This document shows positions 8,521 to 15,773 of a DNA stretch of 32,451 nt, piece by piece. The position numbers and the translations under genes were made by a program. A model generated the notes under the pieces. It ran no database searches. It worked only from the letters and a program-made list of their open reading frames with translations, and had not been told where the DNA came from. Within the stretch, counting starts at the first letter, position 1; every line of letters begins with the position of its first letter. Source of the DNA: SIG565 sp964607025 (GTDB lineage: Bacteria; Bacillota; Clostridia; Oscillospirales; Acutalibacteraceae); the NCBI GenBank assembly GCA_964607025.1, contig CAZSIL010000019.1:1-32451 (forward strand), written 5' to 3'.

Positions 8521-8521
8521 A

Positions 8522-8561
8522 AAGCCAAGGACCGCAGGGTAAAACCTGCGGTCCTTGGCTT
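8522..8561 (-). terminator. Strong terminator of the 8565-9404 gene, possibly bidirectional
   Basis: A perfect 17-bp stem (arms 8522-8538 and 8545-8561, loop GTAAAA) ends 3 nt from the stop codon at 8565. On the minus strand it is followed by TTTTGGGG; on the plus strand by TTGTATTATT. It probably also stops transcription from the Noc-like gene. Confidence 0.8.
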
Positions 8562-8564
8562 GTA

Positions 8565-9404
8565 TTATTCATTTTCAAAAATTTCTAATTGTTCGGCGGT
8601 GGCTTCTTCTGACTTTTCTTCTTTTGGCTTTTTAAAACACAAAATCATATAGTACAAAACGTAGATTACCAATACCGTATTGGTAAAGAAGGTGGCATTA
8701 TGGTTGTGCAGAGCATCGCCCTTGCCCGATAATAATAACAACACCTGCGAAGCCGAATAAACGGCTCCCATAATAAACGCCGCCATAGCCGACGGGAAAA
8801 TCCTTTTCTTTATGCGTTCGTTGTCAATTTCGTTTTCATACGCCGCGGCATTTAAGAAGAACACAAGTGCCGTACAAAGTGCCGCCATTTCGAAAACATT
8901 TTCGGAAATTACAGAAATCGAAATATGTGAGGAAAACACAATAATTACCCGTATTATCCAAAACAAAATAAGAGATACCGAGGTTATAGGTGTAATTTTC
9001 CCACCTGTAAATGCACAATAACCGCGGTAAGCCAAGACCAAAGCCGAGAGCAAACCGAAAACCATCTGCAGCAGTATTTGCCACGTATGTATGGTGTTTG
9101 ATATATTGGAAAACAGCGACTCATAAAGTATTGCTAACGCTAAAAAGAAATGTATTACACCAAACGGTTTTGTAATGGTTACGGGATAAATCTGCTTATC
9201 CTTAGAATATGCTGCGTATATAACGCAAATTGCCGCTATAACGAATATACCGATGGTAACGCCATTGCCTATTGTTTCAAATCCTTTAATGAAAAAACCG
9301 GTTGCCGCTTCTGTCATTTGCGTTATTTGCAGAACGCGCAACAATACGGCACATACCGTAGAAATCAGAAACAACAAAATGTTTTTGTTCAGTCTTGCCT
9401 TCAT
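8565..9404 (-). CDS. Polytopic membrane protein of unknown function
   Basis: 279 aa, not recognised. It is mostly hydrophobic, with about eight predicted membrane segments (residues roughly 8-24, 45-66, 82-100, 107-127, 140-158, 165-188, 206-227 and 240-257, by eye). A charged C-terminal tail (KKPKEEKSEEATAEQLEIFENE) is likely cytoplasmic. No catalytic motif is visible. It is monocistronic, closed by a strong terminator, and divergent from spoIID across 85 bp, so the two promoters share the same short region. That arrangement allows co-regulation with spoIID during sporulation, but nothing in the protein itself shows it. The start at 9404 has only a weak SD (AGAGAGTGG). Confidence 0.75.
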   Translation of the reverse strand: MKARLNKNILLFLISTVCAVLLRVLQITQMTEAATGFFIKGFETIGNGVTIGIFVIAAICVIYAAYSKDKQIYPVTITKPFGVIHFFLALAILYESLFSNISNTIHTWQILLQMVFGLLSALVLAYRGYCAFTGGKITPITSVSLILFWIIRVIIVFSSHISISVISENVFEMAALCTALVFFLNAAAYENEIDNERIKKRIFPSAMAAFIMGAVYSASQVLLLLSGKGDALHNHNATFFTNTVLVIYVLYYMILCFKKPKEEKSEEATAEQLEIFENE

Positions 9405-9489
9405 TTAAACCACTCTCTATTTCTATAATTTTTTAATAATCTTTCTCATATACATTATTATACAATAAAATATTAAGGAAATATGAAAA

Positions 9490-10437
9490 ATGAAAAATTT
9501 TTATTTAGTTACCGCCGCACTTTTGATAATTCTAATGTTGACTTTGCCGCTTATAAGTTTAACATCCACAAAAACTAATGATACTATCGATACACCCGAC
9601 CCCGTAGAAACAACCGACCAAATCACCGTTTTGAACTGTGAAACGGGACAAACTGAAAAAATGGCTTTTCGAGATTATCTTTTCGGTGTTGTCGGCGCAG
9701 AAATATCTATAAGCAGCGAAGTGGAAACCATAAAAGCACAATCGGTTGCGGCATATACATATACGCTTTATAAAATAGAAAAAAACAAAAAAGAAAAATA
9801 TGATATTACAACCGATTCGTCAACCGACCAGGCATATCTATCAAAAACGGCGTTAAAAGAAAAATGGGGCGATAAGGCAAGTGAATACGAAACAAAATTA
9901 AACGATTGCTTAACCGCCACCGAAGGTATTTATATAAGCTACGATAATAAACCGATTTTTGCGGCGTATCACGCAATTTCTTCGGGTAAAACCGAGAGTT
10001 GCGAGTCGGTTTGGGGCAATAAACTACCCTATCTTGTGGAAACCGAAAGCTTAGGCGACCTTTTATCGCCTGATTATTTAAGCGAAAAAAAGATATCGGT
10101 TGATGACTTTAAAGCCGCATTGGCGGGCACCTGCAAACTGCCGCAAAATGCCGCTGATTTTATAGGTGAAATCACACGTTCTTCGTCGGGCGGTGTTAAA
10201 ACCATTGCCGTTGGAGATAAGGTTTTTACAGGCAACGAATTCCGCAAGGCACTCTCCCTTCGCTCTGCTAATTTCGACGTAACTTTCACCGATAACACCT
10301 TCCAGTTCACCGTTCGCGGATACGGACACGGCGTGGGGATGAGCCAATGCGGTGCCGAATATATGGCTAAGCAAGGCAGTACCTTCTCGGAAATACTTGC
10401 GTGGTATTACAAAGATTGTACGCTCAAAACTAAATAA
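9490..10437 (+). CDS. spoIID: Stage II sporulation protein D (lytic transglycosylase)
   Basis: 315 aa membrane-anchored enzyme that cleaves glycan strands during engulfment. N-terminal hydrophobic anchor at about residues 5-24, then a linker and the SpoIID domain. RDYLFGVVGAEI places the catalytic glutamate at about residue 71 (equivalent to the GVVAAE glutamate of the Bacillus protein). KAQSVAAYTYTL, AAYHAISSGKTESCESVWG and the C-terminal GYGHGVGMSQCGAEYMA are family hallmarks. AAGGAAATATG precedes the ATG; another ATG at 9483 is out of frame. It stands alone, without the spoIIQ or murA neighbours common elsewhere. Its last 8 nt overlap the end of rsmI on the other strand, with no terminator between. 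SpoIID is shared by many spore formers; related SpoIID/LytB amidase enhancers exist, but the anchor and the genome's spoIIID favour spoIID. Confidence 0.9.
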   Translation: MKNFYLVTAALLIILMLTLPLISLTSTKTNDTIDTPDPVETTDQITVLNCETGQTEKMAFRDYLFGVVGAEISISSEVETIKAQSVAAYTYTLYKIEKNKKEKYDITTDSSTDQAYLSKTALKEKWGDKASEYETKLNDCLTATEGIYISYDNKPIFAAYHAISSGKTESCESVWGNKLPYLVETESLGDLLSPDYLSEKKISVDDFKAALAGTCKLPQNAADFIGEITRSSSGGVKTIAVGDKVFTGNEFRKALSLRSANFDVTFTDNTFQFTVRGYGHGVGMSQCGAEYMAKQGSTFSEILAWYYKDCTLKTK

Positions 10438-11251
10438 GTTCTTTATAAATATCGCCTTTTTTAATACCCGAAACGTTTGCCGCTTCTTTAGCGGCAGCGG
10501 CGGTGGACATACCCTCCGCCATCAGTCTTTGGGCTAACGCTACTGCGTCGGTTAGCGTGTATTCTTTAATTTCCTCTTCGTTTTGTCCACCGATTATCAA
10601 AACGTACTCGCCCTTGGGCTGATTATTATTGAAATACTCTACGGCGGAAAAAAGCGTTGTATTAAGTACCGTTTCGTGTAGTTTTGTGAGTTCTTTTACA
10701 ACCGAAATTTGCCTATCCCCTAAAACTGCCGCCATATCGGTAAGTGTTGCCAATAACTTGTGCGGCGCTTCGTAAAAAATCATAGTGCGCCTTTCGTTTT
10801 TTATTTCCTCAAGATGTTTTTTGCGGCTTAATTTATTAACCGATAAAAAACCCTCAAAACAAAATCTTCCGCTCGGCATACCCGAAAGTGCCAAAGCCGT
10901 AATTACCGCGCTCGGTCCCGGGACCGACTCGACGGTAACACCCTTTTCGTGCGCTAAACGGACAAGCTCTTCACCTGGGTCGGAAATAGCAGGCATACCC
11001 GCATCGGTTACGATAGCACAGCTTTCCCCCGCTAAAATGCGGTTGATTATTACTTCACCCTTTGCCGCTTTGTTATGCTCGAAATAAGAAATCATGGGTT
11101 TTTTTATTTCAAAATGATTAAGTAGTTTAACCGTTACCCTTGTGTCCTCCGCCGCGATAAAATCAACCTTCTTTAGTGTTTCAACTGCGCGCGCAGACAT
11201 ATCGGATAAATTACCTATCGGCGTACCTACAACGTAAAGTTTTCCGCTCAT
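10430..11251 (-). CDS. rsmI: 16S rRNA (cytidine1402-2'-O)-methyltransferase RsmI
   Basis: Tetrapyrrole-methylase-fold enzyme that 2'-O-methylates C1402 in the ribosomal decoding centre. 273 aa, normal length. Signatures: KLYVVGTPIGNLSDMS at the N terminus, AAEDTR (about 33-38), ISYFEHN, the SAM-site segment VTDAGMPAISDPG (about 78-90) and SVPGPSAVITALALSGMP. The C-terminal domain has EYVLIIGG and a final helical part. ATG at 11251 overlaps the trmN6 stop by 1 nt (TAATG), with AAGGAGG about 10 nt upstream inside trmN6. Last gene of the T-box-controlled cysE operon. Confidence 0.96.
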   Translation of the reverse strand: MSGKLYVVGTPIGNLSDMSARAVETLKKVDFIAAEDTRVTVKLLNHFEIKKPMISYFEHNKAAKGEVIINRILAGESCAIVTDAGMPAISDPGEELVRLAHEKGVTVESVPGPSAVITALALSGMPSGRFCFEGFLSVNKLSRKKHLEEIKNERRTMIFYEAPHKLLATLTDMAAVLGDRQISVVKELTKLHETVLNTTLFSAVEYFNNNQPKGEYVLIIGGQNEEEIKEYTLTDAVALAQRLMAEGMSTAAAAKEAANVSGIKKGDIYKELI

Positions 11252-11985
11252 TATAAATACGCCTCCTTGTAAATTCCGTAAATTTTTTTCATTTCATCCG
11301 ACCAGTCACCGTTTTCTTCCACGTAAAGCGGCGGCGCAATGCGAAGCCCCGTATTAGCGCATTTTTTTGCCTCTATCAGTATAAGCCATGGCTCTTCTCC
11401 AGTACGCTGATGCACTGTGCGAAAGCGCTTCGGCTCCAATTTGTACTGCCTCATTAAATCTATCAGTTCGGCGAGTCGTTCGGGGCGGTGGCACATGCAA
11501 AGCCGTCCCGACGTTTGCAAAAGTTTACTTGATACTCGGATAATATCTTCGAGTGTACACATAACCTCATGCCTTGCAACGCGGTGTTTTTCCCCTGAAT
11601 TCTGAAGCCCCGCGCCGTTTGCTTTATATGGTGGATTACAGGTTATGAGCGTGTGGCATCCAAATTCCACCCTACCCTTTAAATCGTTTAAATCGGCGTT
11701 TATTGCGGTAAAATTATCAAGTCCTAACTCTTGTTTTGTGAGATTTGCAAGATTTATTGCTTCTTCACTTATATCAATGCCAACACTCGTTTGTGTCTTG
11801 CCGTCGCGAAGCAACAAAAATGGTATAATTCCGCAACCCGTTCCCAAATCTATATGCTTTTCTCGCGGGGTAGCATTACAAAAATCGGCAAGTAGCACCG
11901 CATCGGTACCGAATTTGTGATTTTCGCTTACATTTATAAAAAAGTCGTTTCCAAGCGGCTCTTTTTTCAATTTATTTTGCTCCAT
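11251..11985 (-). CDS. tRNA1(Val) (adenine37-N6)-methyltransferase family protein (YfiC/TrmN6-like)
   Basis: 244 aa SAM-dependent class I methyltransferase. Motif I is DLGTGCGIIPFLLL (about 46-59), and the catalytic NPPY sits at 117-120 in LITCNPPYKANG, typical of N6-adenine or N5-glutamine methylation. The overall form (ENHKFGTDAVLLADF N terminus, HRPERLAEL near the C terminus) matches the YfiC/TrmN6 group, often beside rsmI in Firmicutes. In E. coli this family modifies A37 of tRNA-Val; the substrate here is inferred. ATG at 11985 lies inside the end of cysS (19-nt overlap), with AAGGTG as SD. Confidence 0.88.
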   Translation of the reverse strand: MEQNKLKKEPLGNDFFINVSENHKFGTDAVLLADFCNATPREKHIDLGTGCGIIPFLLLRDGKTQTSVGIDISEEAINLANLTKQELGLDNFTAINADLNDLKGRVEFGCHTLITCNPPYKANGAGLQNSGEKHRVARHEVMCTLEDIIRVSSKLLQTSGRLCMCHRPERLAELIDLMRQYKLEPKRFRTVHQRTGEEPWLILIEAKKCANTGLRIAPPLYVEENGDWSDEMKKIYGIYKEAYL

Positions 11986-13349
11986 TTTACACCTTGCGGA
12001 GTGTCTTCCAAGACAATTCCCATCTCTTTTAATTTATCACGAATCGCATCAGCCGTTTGAAAATCGCGGTTTTTACGAGCATCGGTTCGCTTTGCTATTA
12101 ATTCTTCGATTTCGCTGTCAAGTGTTTCGGTTTTGCGGTTGTAAAGTATACCCAAAACGTTTGTCAGTTCATCCATAAGTTGTGCTGCAGCAGTAAGCTC
12201 CTCTTTTTTGCCAGACGCATCTATAAGCAGATTTATGTCCCTTGCTAAATTAAACACTTCTGCCAAAGCATCGGCGGTGTTAAGGTCGTCCTCCATAGCG
12301 TCAATAAACTTTTCGCGGCGCACACTTACAAATTCGGGCGCTTCGCCGCCCGCCATAGCGTGAGAAATAGCAAAATCTAATCTATCACGACAGGTGTAAA
12401 GGCGCTCAAGCGCATTTTTGCCCTGTTCGATAATATCGGTTGAATAGTTTATCGGGCTACGGTACTGAGATGAAATCATAAGATAACGAATCGGCTCATA
12501 GCCGTATGCGTTTGCAACGTCACGAACGGTAAAGAAATTGCCGAGAGACTTTGACATCTTGTGGTTATCAACATTTATAAAGCCGTTGTGCATCCAATAA
12601 CGAGCGAATTCACAACCGTTGGCGCACTCACTCTGTGCTATTTCGTTTTCGTGGTGTGGGAAAATAAGGTCAAGTCCGCCACAATGAATATCTATTGTTT
12701 TACCAAGATATCGTGTTGACATAGCCGAGCACTCGATATGCCAACCCGGTCTTCCTTTACCAAAGGGCGAATCCCAAAACGGCTCTCCGGGTTTTGCGCC
12801 TTTCCAAAGGCAGAAATCCATCGGGTCTTCCTTGATTTCGCCTACAGATATACGAGCACCCGCCTCTAAATCTTCAAGCGGTTGATGGGAGAGTTTGCCG
12901 TACTCATTAAACTTTTTGGCTCGGAAATAAACATCCCCACCCGATACATAAGCATAGCCCTTTTCTTCAAGTTCTGTAATAATTTTAATAATCTCATCAA
13001 TATTTTCGGTGGCTCTCGGATGCACACTCGCCTCGCGTATATTCATCCCCTTAGCATCCACCCAGAATTCCTTTATATAGCGCTCGGCAACCTCGGGTAC
13101 CGTAATACCTTCTTCGTTTGCCTTTTTGATGAGTTTATCATCTATATCGGTAAAGTTCTGAACAAAAGTCACGTCAAAACCGCGCCACTCTAAATAACGG
13201 CGCAAAACGTCAAACACGCAAAGAGGACGCGCGTTACCTATATGGATATAGTTATACACCGTCGGTCCGCAAGCGTAAATTTTCACCTTGCCTTCTTCGA
13301 GTGGTATAAATTCGTCTTTTTTACGGGTTAGTGTGTTAAATATTTTCAT
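11967..13349 (-). CDS. cysS: Cysteinyl-tRNA synthetase
   Basis: Class I aminoacyl-tRNA synthetase that charges tRNA-Cys. 460 aa, normal for bacteria. ACGPTVYNYIHIGNARP contains the zinc ligand Cys27 and the HIGH-type motif HIGN (36-39). Further zinc-site residues appear in WHIECSAM (Cys207) and PHHENEIAQSE. KMSKS is at 264-268 within DNHKMSKSLGNFFTVRD. The C-terminal anticodon-binding region includes ADAIRDKLKEMGIVLEDTPQG. It overlaps cysE by 4 nt and trmN6 by 19 nt. The operon pairs cysteine synthesis with cysteine charging under one tRNA-Cys-sensing leader. Confidence 0.98.
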   Translation of the reverse strand: MKIFNTLTRKKDEFIPLEEGKVKIYACGPTVYNYIHIGNARPLCVFDVLRRYLEWRGFDVTFVQNFTDIDDKLIKKANEEGITVPEVAERYIKEFWVDAKGMNIREASVHPRATENIDEIIKIITELEEKGYAYVSGGDVYFRAKKFNEYGKLSHQPLEDLEAGARISVGEIKEDPMDFCLWKGAKPGEPFWDSPFGKGRPGWHIECSAMSTRYLGKTIDIHCGGLDLIFPHHENEIAQSECANGCEFARYWMHNGFINVDNHKMSKSLGNFFTVRDVANAYGYEPIRYLMISSQYRSPINYSTDIIEQGKNALERLYTCRDRLDFAISHAMAGGEAPEFVSVRREKFIDAMEDDLNTADALAEVFNLARDINLLIDASGKKEELTAAAQLMDELTNVLGILYNRKTETLDSEIEELIAKRTDARKNRDFQTADAIRDKLKEMGIVLEDTPQGVKWSKIN

Positions 13350-13981
13350 TGTTCGCTCTTTCCTTTCAGTTGCTTTTCGAGTTCAAAAATTCTACGCTCA
13401 AGTCGGCATATTTCCTGTGCCACAGGGTCGGGGATATGAATCTGGTCAAGCGGTTTCACCTTTATACCGTCGCGCTTTACAACACGTGCGGGTACACCCA
13501 CAACGGTGCTATCGGGCGGTACTTCTTCGAGTACCACCGCCCCCGCGGCAATACGGGAATTATCCCCCACTTTAAATGGTCCCAAAACCTTAGCGCCCGA
13601 GCTTATCATAACGTTATTGCCAATAGTTGGGTGACGTTTTCCGGTATCTTTACCCGTACCGCCCAAGGTAACACCCTGGTAAATCAGCACATCATCGCCG
13701 ATTTCGGCGGTTTCACCTATAACTACACCGTGGCCGTGGTCGATAACAAGTCGGCGGCCGATGGTAGCGCCAGGATGTATTTCAATGCCCGTTTTTTTGG
13801 CGGCGCGCTGGGAAATCCACCGCGCTAAAAAGGGCATATTATGTGTATAGAAAAAATGGGCGCGACGATACATGCGTATTGCTTTTACGCCCGGGTACAA
13901 GAAAAATATTTCCAGCGCACTTTTAGCCGCAGGGTCCCGCTCTCTCACGGCGGCGATATCTTCTCTTATTCTATCGAACAA
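13346..13981 (-). CDS. cysE: Serine O-acetyltransferase
   Basis: Acetylates L-serine to O-acetylserine, the committed step of cysteine biosynthesis. 211 aa. A short N-terminal helical region (REDIAAVRERDPAAKSALE) is followed by a left-handed beta-helix of hexapeptide repeats with IDHGHGVVIGETAEIGD, YQGVTLGGTGKDTGKRHPTIG and the terminal VVGVPARVV. The His in DHGHG is the family catalytic base region. The start is a TTG at 13981, chosen because AAGGAG lies 8 nt upstream. No cysK is seen nearby. First gene of the operon, directly behind the cysteine T-box terminator. Confidence 0.95.
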   Translation of the reverse strand: MFDRIREDIAAVRERDPAAKSALEIFFLYPGVKAIRMYRRAHFFYTHNMPFLARWISQRAAKKTGIEIHPGATIGRRLVIDHGHGVVIGETAEIGDDVLIYQGVTLGGTGKDTGKRHPTIGNNVMISSGAKVLGPFKVGDNSRIAAGAVVLEEVPPDSTVVGVPARVVKRDGIKVKPLDQIHIPDPVAQEICRLERRIFELEKQLKGKSEQ

Positions 13982-14009
13982 AAAAACAACTCCTTAAAAA
14001 TTACTGTAT

Positions 14010-14044
14010 TCTAAATTCTAAACCCTAAATCCTAAATCCTAAAA
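14010..14044. repeat. Heptad tandem repeat YCTAAAN, five units
   Basis: Five contiguous 7-nt units: TCTAAAT, TCTAAAC, CCTAAAT, CCTAAAT, CCTAAAA. It lies between the T-box terminator and cysE, so it is transcribed on the minus strand only when the leader is antiterminated. The 16-mer CCTAAATCCTAAAAAA recurs exactly at 26059-26074. Confidence 0.85.
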
Positions 14045-14047
14045 AAT

Positions 14048-14077
14048 CCGCCTCCGCGTCTTGCGACACGGAGGCGG
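14048..14077 (-). terminator. Terminator of the cysteine T-box leader
   Basis: 13-bp stem (one G-U pair, arms 14048-14060 and 14065-14077, 4-nt loop), GC-rich, followed on the minus strand by TTTTTT. It is the conditional terminator of the T-box and may also stop read-through from the upstream gene block. Confidence 0.9.
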
Positions 14078-14282
14078 TAATACCACGGTTCCACTCCTGT
14101 TTATAACTTGGAAGCTTTAACGGTGCTTATCCGCCCGAGCATACTGTTATTTCCGCACGGGTGCTGATGGGTGCATTCGCCGTAACACTTTGCCCGAAAA
14201 CCTTTCAGTCTGTGAGTTTTCTTCCCTGTTGCAAGTAATATTCGGTTACTGGTCCCTTTAAACGCATCTTAAAAATATTATT
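14048..14282 (-). promoter_or_regulatory. T-box riboswitch leader specific for tRNA-Cys
   Basis: Reading the minus strand, a Stem I is followed by AGGAGTGGAACCGTGGTA, the conserved T-box sequence, then a terminator. GTAAC pairs with GTTAC to close upper Stem I, GGG with CCC below it, and between them on the 3' side sits GGCGAATGCA, a specifier loop with UGC (14175-14173), a cysteine codon, followed by A as usual. The acceptor-pairing element is UGGA (14093-14090), complementary to UCCA, which fits the U73 discriminator of tRNA-Cys. Uncharged tRNA-Cys would stabilise the antiterminator and switch on cysE-cysS-trmN6-rsmI. The Stem I pairing was done by eye. Confidence 0.93.
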
Positions 14283-14288
14283 TATTAT

Positions 14289-14316
14289 ATTATATCAAAT
14301 TTTTTTAATTTGTCTA
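14289..14316 (-). promoter_or_regulatory. Promoter of the T-box/cysE operon
   Basis: -35 TAGACA (14316-14311), 16-nt spacer, -10 TATAAT (14294-14289) with the TG extension (TGATATAAT). The -35 hexamer includes the stop codon of the upstream zinc-ribbon gene (14316-14314). Start of transcription near 14282. Confidence 0.7.
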
Positions 14317-15180
14317 CTCTAAATTATCTTCTTTTAAAATATTAATCATAAAGAACAAAAATACTATATTGCAAATTTCTCCCGCCAAGGTTAAAACCCC
14401 TTCCATGCTGAGTGAAGAAATACTGCCAAGCGTACCAACAGCCGAAATTATTGAAAATACAGCCATAGTAATAAGCCAACCGCGAGCCGACTTTTGCTTT
14501 GTTATAACGTTAATACCTGAATTCGCGGTGTCTTCATACTGTTTTGCGCATTTAACAAAGCTCGAATACATTGTAGCGGCGAATACCGCCAAAACAACGG
14601 CAGCAACTACAAATATAGCACCAAAAAAGATGATGAACACAAATATATTATCTATTATTGCACCAAAAACATCTTCAAATCCCGCAAGGTCGATGTCTAT
14701 TGTACCTTGCTCAAAACCTTCAATAAATGCTGCAGCAAATTCTTCATCAAAACTTGCCCCTATTGCTACCATTAAAAGTCCCACAAAACCGAAAACACCG
14801 ACGCCTATCCACATAAAAACACGCTGAATTGCGTTTATTATGCGCAAAATCTTAAAGGAAGAAGCAAACGAAGCCAGCGGGCTTTGGTTTTCTGCCTTGT
14901 TTTTTAACTGCCAGAAAGCAATTATAGCGAAAATATTAAAAATCGGTATTGTTATGTTGCCTGACACAGCACTTGCCAAAAATGACAGTACTGTAGCAAC
15001 TGTAAAAAGAACGGTGGCGATACCGAAATTTTTAGAAGAAAATTTGCTTATAAACTCTTCTTCTATAGGTGATACCGCCACAGTATCACTATAACCTTCG
15101 GTCCACTGGAGTGACTTTCCGCAACTCGTGCAAAACAAAGCGCCTTCTTCTATTTCACATCCACAAAATTTACAAAACAC
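14314..15180 (-). CDS. Zinc-ribbon membrane protein of unknown function
   Basis: 288 aa. The N terminus is a zinc ribbon: MFCKFCGCEIEEGALFCTSCGKSL has two CxxC pairs (C3/C6 and C17/C20). After a polar linker come about six hydrophobic segments (roughly residues 52-72, 76-90, 118-142, 178-206, 234-256 and 262-280). Between two of them is an acidic stretch (FDEEFAAAFIEGFEQGTIDIDLAGFEDVF). Proteins of this form are common in Clostridia and have no settled function. It lies 11 nt after pgsA and is the last gene of the recA block. No terminator separates it from the next promoter. Confidence 0.78.
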   Translation of the reverse strand: MFCKFCGCEIEEGALFCTSCGKSLQWTEGYSDTVAVSPIEEEFISKFSSKNFGIATVLFTVATVLSFLASAVSGNITIPIFNIFAIIAFWQLKNKAENQSPLASFASSFKILRIINAIQRVFMWIGVGVFGFVGLLMVAIGASFDEEFAAAFIEGFEQGTIDIDLAGFEDVFGAIIDNIFVFIIFFGAIFVVAAVVLAVFAATMYSSFVKCAKQYEDTANSGINVITKQKSARGWLITMAVFSIISAVGTLGSISSLSMEGVLTLAGEICNIVFLFFMINILKEDNLE

Positions 15181-15191
15181 AAAAATTCCCC

Positions 15192-15773
15192 CTATTTATT
15201 TGTATTAATTACGTCTTTGTTATCAAACAGGTATATAACGCCTGAAATAACCGCAAGAATCGCCGATATCCAAAGAACAATATCGGTAACTGTGCTAAGA
15301 ATACTTGTAAGCCACTCGATTTTGAATATTTCTATAGCAATCTGGGCAGTCATAGTATAAATAATCGCTGCCATTTGGCTGACTGTCTTGAGTTTGCCCC
15401 ATATATTTGCCGCAATTACCTTGCCGCCTGACGACACCGCAACAAGCCGCAAGGAAGAAATCAAAAATTCGCGGAAAAGAACGATAAATAATATCCACTC
15501 TATACCCCAGCCGATACCCTTTGCCGCAAAACCGATAAAGGCGGCGGTTGTGAGCATTTTATCGGCAAGCGGATCTAAAAACTTGCCGAAATCGGTAACC
15601 ATATTGTGTTTACGTGCATACTGTCCGTCAAACATATCGGTAAGTGACGCGGCAATAAACAAAACCAGCGCTAAAATATAGTGTCCCGTAAAATCCCATG
15701 TTAAAAAGAGCATGAATACGGGTGTTGCAATAATACGCGCAACCGTTAATTTGTTTGGAAGATTTAATTTCAT
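15192..15773 (-). CDS. pgsA: CDP-diacylglycerol-glycerol-3-phosphate 3-phosphatidyltransferase
   Basis: Integral membrane enzyme that makes phosphatidylglycerol phosphate from CDP-diacylglycerol and glycerol 3-phosphate. 193 aa, typical size. The CDP-alcohol phosphotransferase motif is intact at about residues 46-70: DMFDGQYARKHNMVTDFGKF then LDPLADK, giving the D-x2-DG-x2-AR-x8-G-x3-D-x3-D pattern. It begins NLPNKLTVARI, usual for PgsA, and has about five membrane spans. It overlaps rimO by 4 nt (ATGA); rimO-pgsA order is widely conserved in Firmicutes. The lipid substrate is inferred from the family; cardiolipin synthase-type relatives share the motif. Confidence 0.93.
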   Translation of the reverse strand: MKLNLPNKLTVARIIATPVFMLFLTWDFTGHYILALVLFIAASLTDMFDGQYARKHNMVTDFGKFLDPLADKMLTTAAFIGFAAKGIGWGIEWILFIVLFREFLISSLRLVAVSSGGKVIAANIWGKLKTVSQMAAIIYTMTAQIAIEIFKIEWLTSILSTVTDIVLWISAILAVISGVIYLFDNKDVINTNK

